This document shows positions 39,484 through 41,502 of a DNA stretch of 41,502 bases, piece by piece (the stretch's first letter is position 1; each line of letters begins with the position of its first letter). Location: contig NZ_POQU01000024.1 of assembly GCF_002938425.1 (NCBI RefSeq), positions 1-41,502 on the forward strand, given 5' to 3'. The translations under genes were made by a program, and so were the position numbers. The notes beneath the pieces are model-generated. The model was not told where the DNA came from. It was given only the letters and a program-made list of their open reading frames with translations, and searched no databases. Source of the stretch: Blastococcus atacamensis. Lineage in GTDB: Bacteria > Actinomycetota > Actinomycetes > Mycobacteriales > Geodermatophilaceae.

Positions 39484-40466
39484 ATGACGCTGCACGCACC
39501 ACTGGCCATCGAAGCGACGGGCCTGCGGAAGACCTTCGGGGACACGACGGCGGTGGCCGGCATCGACCTCGCCGTCCCGGCCGGCGTCGTCTACGGCGTC
39601 CTGGGTCCCAACGGGGCGGGGAAGACCACGACGATCCGGATGCTGGCGACGCTCGTCCGGCCGAACGCGGGCACCGCCCGGGTGCTCGGGCACGACGTGG
39701 TCACCGGGGCCGACGCGGTCCGCGCGCAGGTCAGCCTGACCGGGCAGCTCGCCTCGGTCGACGAGGAGCTCACCGGCCGGGAGAACCTCGTGCTGCTCGG
39801 CCGGCTGCTGGGCCTGCGGCGGGGCCCGGCCGCGAGCGGGCCGACGAGCTGCTCGACGCGTTCGGCATCGCCGCCGCCGCCGGGAAGCTGGTCAAGCACT
39901 ACTCCGGCGGCATGCGGCGCCGGCTGGACATCGCCGCCAGCATCGTCGTCACCCCGCGGCTGATGTTCCTCGACGAGCCCACCACCGGCCTGGACCCGCG
40001 GTCGCGCAACCACGTGTGGGAGATCGCCCGGGCGCTGGTGGCGGAGGGGACGACGATCCTGCTCTGCACCCAGTACCTTGAGGAGGCCGACCAGCTGGCC
40101 GACGGCATCGCCGTCATCGACCGTGGGCGGGTGATCGCCGAGGGCACGCCGGCCCAGCTCAAGGCGTCGGTGGGCACCGGCGGCCTGCGGGTGCGGCTGC
40201 TCGATCCGGGTCGCCGCCCGGAGGCGGCCACCGTCTTGGAGCGGGCCGTGGGACCGGTGACCCTGGGTGCCGACCCGGCCGGCCTGGCGGCGCAGTGCCC
40301 GGACTCGGCACGAGCGGCGAACGGGGTGGCGGGGCTGGCCCGGACGGGCATCGGCATCGCGGAGTTCTCCCTCGACCAGCCGAGCCTGGACGAGGTCTTC
40401 CTGGCGCTGACCGGCCATGCCGCCGAGGTGCCGCCCGCAGCGACCCTCGAGGAGCAGTCGTCATGA
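39484..40466 (+). pseudogene. Daunorubicin-resistance-type ABC exporter ATPase, single-base frameshift
   Basis: A DrrA-like ATPase split by one missing base. The first 116 codons carry Walker A ([10 protein letters not shown]) and [26 protein letters not shown]. Just after 39830 the frame fails, but adding one C beside the C at 39831 gives [19 protein letters not shown], then YSGGM (signature), [12 protein letters not shown] (Walker B) and the DrrA C-terminal domain to the stop at 40466. Restored length is 327 residues, normal for DrrA. The downstream permease is intact and coupled by ATGA, so a sequencing error is a real alternative to a true pseudogene. Confidence 0.85.
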
Positions 40467-41299
40467 GCGCAGCCACCACGGCCCCGGACGCCGCCGACAC
40501 CGCGGCCGTCCGCCGGGCGATCGCCTCGACGGCCCGGCCGCCCCGGCCCGGGCGGCTAGCGACGGCGCTGGCGTTCGGCTGGCGCGGGATGCTCAAGGTC
40601 AAGCACGTGCCGGAGCAGCTCATGGACGTCACGCTCACGCCGGTCATGTTCCTGCTGATGTTCACGTACCTCTTCGGCGGTGCCATCGCCGGCTCGACCA
40701 GCGCCTACCTGGACTACACGCTGCCCGGGCTGCTGGTCATGTCGGTGCTGTTCACCACCGTGCACGCCGGGATCTCCCTCAACACCGACCTGACCAAGGG
40801 CGTGGTCGACCGGTTCCGGTCGCTGCCGATCTGGCGGCCGGCGCCGTTGCTGGGCTCGCTGCTCGGTGACAGCGTCCGGTACGTCATCGCCGGCACGGTG
40901 ATCATCGTCGTCGGCGTGCTGCTGGGGTACCGCCCCGACGCCGGGGTGGCCGGCGCGATCGCGGCGCTGGCTCTGGTGGTGGTCTTCTCCTTCGGCCTGT
41001 CGTGGGTGTTCTGCGTGCTCGGGCTGCTGCTGCGCAGCCCGAACGCGGTCATGAACGCGGGCTTCACCGGCATCTTCCCGCTCACGTTCCTGTCCAACGT
41101 CTTCGTCGACCCGGCGACCCTGCCCGCCCCGCTGCAGGCGTTCGTCGACGTCAACCCGGTCTCGGTGCTGGCGACCGCGTGCCGCTCGCTGATGGACGGC
41201 ACCCCCGACGGCGTCGCGATCGTCGTGTCGCTCGCGGTGGCCGCCGGCCTGGCCGCGGTGTTCCTGCCGCTGACCACCCGGCTGTACCGCAGCCGCTGA
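40463..41299 (+). CDS. ABC-2 type permease (DrrB-like)
   Basis: 278 residues with six membrane helices. Features of DrrB/NodJ-type permeases are visible: [20 protein letters not shown] in the first helix, [24 protein letters not shown] between helices 2 and 3, and [32 protein letters not shown] before the last helix (the ABC-2 signature). It would export a drug-like or lipid-like compound together with the ATPase encoded upstream, whose frame is broken; if that break is real this permease lacks its cognate motor. Start ATG overlaps the ATPase stop by 4 bases. Confidence 0.9.
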   Translation: MSAATTAPDAADTAAVRRAIASTARPPRPGRLATALAFGWRGMLKVKHVPEQLMDVTLTPVMFLLMFTYLFGGAIAGSTSAYLDYTLPGLLVMSVLFTTVHAGISLNTDLTKGVVDRFRSLPIWRPAPLLGSLLGDSVRYVIAGTVIIVVGVLLGYRPDAGVAGAIAALALVVVFSFGLSWVFCVLGLLLRSPNAVMNAGFTGIFPLTFLSNVFVDPATLPAPLQAFVDVNPVSVLATACRSLMDGTPDGVAIVVSLAVAAGLAAVFLPLTTRLYRSR

Positions 41300-41302
41300 A
41301 GC

Positions 41303-41368
41303 AGAAGAACCCCTTCCTCCCCAGCCCTCGCTCCGCTCGGTCCGGGTCCCTGGAAGGGGGCCGTTCCA
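41303..41368. terminator. Repeat-like convergent terminator element
   Basis: Outer arms CCCCTTCC (41310-41317) and GGAAGGGG (41352-41359) flank CTCGCTCCGCTCGG, itself nearly palindromic. It sits between the permease stop and the convergent methyltransferase stop. Its first 11 bases, AGAAGAACCCC, differ by one base from AGAAGGACCCC seen at 16-26 and 13460-13470, hinting at an interspersed family of elements. Confidence 0.45.
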
Positions 41369-41502
41369 TCACGTCGCCAGGTCGACGACCTCGCCGACGA
41401 CCCAGACGGCGGGTGGCCGGACGGCGTGCTCGGCGAGGGTGGCCGGCAGGTCGGCCAGCGTGGTGCGGACGCTGCGCTGGGTTGGGGTGGTGCCGTCGCT
41501 GA
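41369..41502 (-). CDS. cobA: Uroporphyrinogen-III C-methyltransferase, C-terminal end only
   Basis: The last 43 residues of a minus-strand gene that continues beyond the window. They read DGTTPTQRSVRTTL, then PPAVWVVGEVVDL before the stop, which matches the conserved end of SUMT/CysG-type enzymes (GT-x-Q-x2-V...PA-x-x-VVGEVV). The enzyme makes precorrin-2 from uroporphyrinogen III for sirohaem and cobalamin. The 5' end and active site are outside the window. Confidence 0.8.
   Translation of the reverse strand, partial: SDGTTPTQRSVRTTLADLPATLAEHAVRPPAVWVVGEVVDLAT

Noticed and set aside
39831-39832. Programmed ribosomal frameshift in the ABC ATPase
   Set aside because: No slippery heptamer or downstream pseudoknot was evident, and DrrA families do not use frameshifting; a mutation or sequencing error is simpler.
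41310-41359. Attachment site or insertion-sequence end beside the ABC permease
   Set aside because: No transposase or integrase nearby and no target duplication; best explained as a convergent terminator.
1-41502. tRNA, rRNA, riboswitch or prophage genes
   Set aside because: Intergenic regions were read for cloverleaf-like arms, T-box or cobalamin-type patterns and phage genes; none was convincing. The partial methyltransferase at the right edge has its 5' end outside the window.

Overview
The window is high-GC DNA with densely packed genes, frequent GTG starts, stop/start overlaps (ATGA, GTGA, TGATG) and many starts that sit 6-7 bases after a TAnnnT -10 box with no Shine-Dalgarno (leaderless). 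Together with the gene content this indicates a soil- or rock-type actinobacterium. Geodermatophilaceae (Blastococcus, Modestobacter, Geodermatophilus) is my best guess by inference, without any database check. I see no rRNA, tRNA, CRISPR array, prophage or intact insertion sequence. The window looks chromosomal, with several decayed catabolic genes.

Layout. 1-2.3 kb: a class III extradiol ring-cleavage dioxygenase pair (LigB-like, LigA-like) and a zinc-free MDR oxidoreductase. 2.3-3.3 kb: a graveyard holding a hydroxyquinol/catechol-type intradiol dioxygenase missing its N-terminal region and carrying a one-base insertion, then the C-terminal tail of an RND efflux pump, then a 49-residue Pro-rich leaderless gene. 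3.4-5.2 kb: a PknB-type kinase with one PASTA domain. About 5.4-5.7 kb: a frameshifted zinc alcohol dehydrogenase tail. 5.8-10.8 kb: formate/nitrite transporter, CPA1 Na+/H+ antiporter, a tandem PAP2 phosphatase and a YihY/BrkB protein. 10.9-15.4 kb: the phenylacetyl-CoA epoxidase operon paaABCDE (minus strand) with a divergent TetR regulator and a perfect operator palindrome between them. 15.4-18.9 kb: a small basic protein, an HxlR regulator with two phased palindromes, a VOC protein, a subtilase followed by a 77-residue I9-prodomain-like protein, and a STAS protein. 19.1-25.4 kb: mixed housekeeping and enzyme genes (aminoglycoside-phosphotransferase-like protein, histidine phosphatase, Mug glycosylase, YciI, flavodoxin, dienelactone hydrolase, zinc ribbon, cold-shock protein, GH13 glycosidase). 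25.4-29.5 kb: a cyclase/amidohydrolase translationally coupled to a ThDP enzyme, DUF1330 and a BASS symporter. 29.5-33.0 kb: NRAMP-pxpA-pxpB-pxpC, a 5-oxoprolinase operon. 33.2-35.7 kb: alpha/beta hydrolase and release factor 3. 35.7-39.3 kb: an operon of DUF4178, DUF2617, DUF4247, DUF350 and a membrane-fused spermidine-synthase-like protein. 39.5-41.5 kb: a Drr-type ABC exporter whose ATPase is frameshifted, and the C-terminal end of a uroporphyrinogen-III methyltransferase.

How the genes fit together. Aromatic catabolism recurs: extradiol cleavage, remnants of intradiol cleavage, phenylacetyl-CoA epoxidation, dienelactone hydrolase, and a cyclase/ThDP pair that could act on an aromatic alpha-keto acid. 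Several of these loci are decaying. The best candidate for a poorly described system is the 35.7-39.3 kb operon, where a membrane-embedded aminopropyltransferase-like enzyme is tightly coupled to four proteins of unknown function, one membrane-anchored, one a lipoprotein and one integral. The second candidate is the subtilase with a separately encoded prodomain-like partner. All functional statements come from reading translated sequence and recalled family motifs; no search was run.
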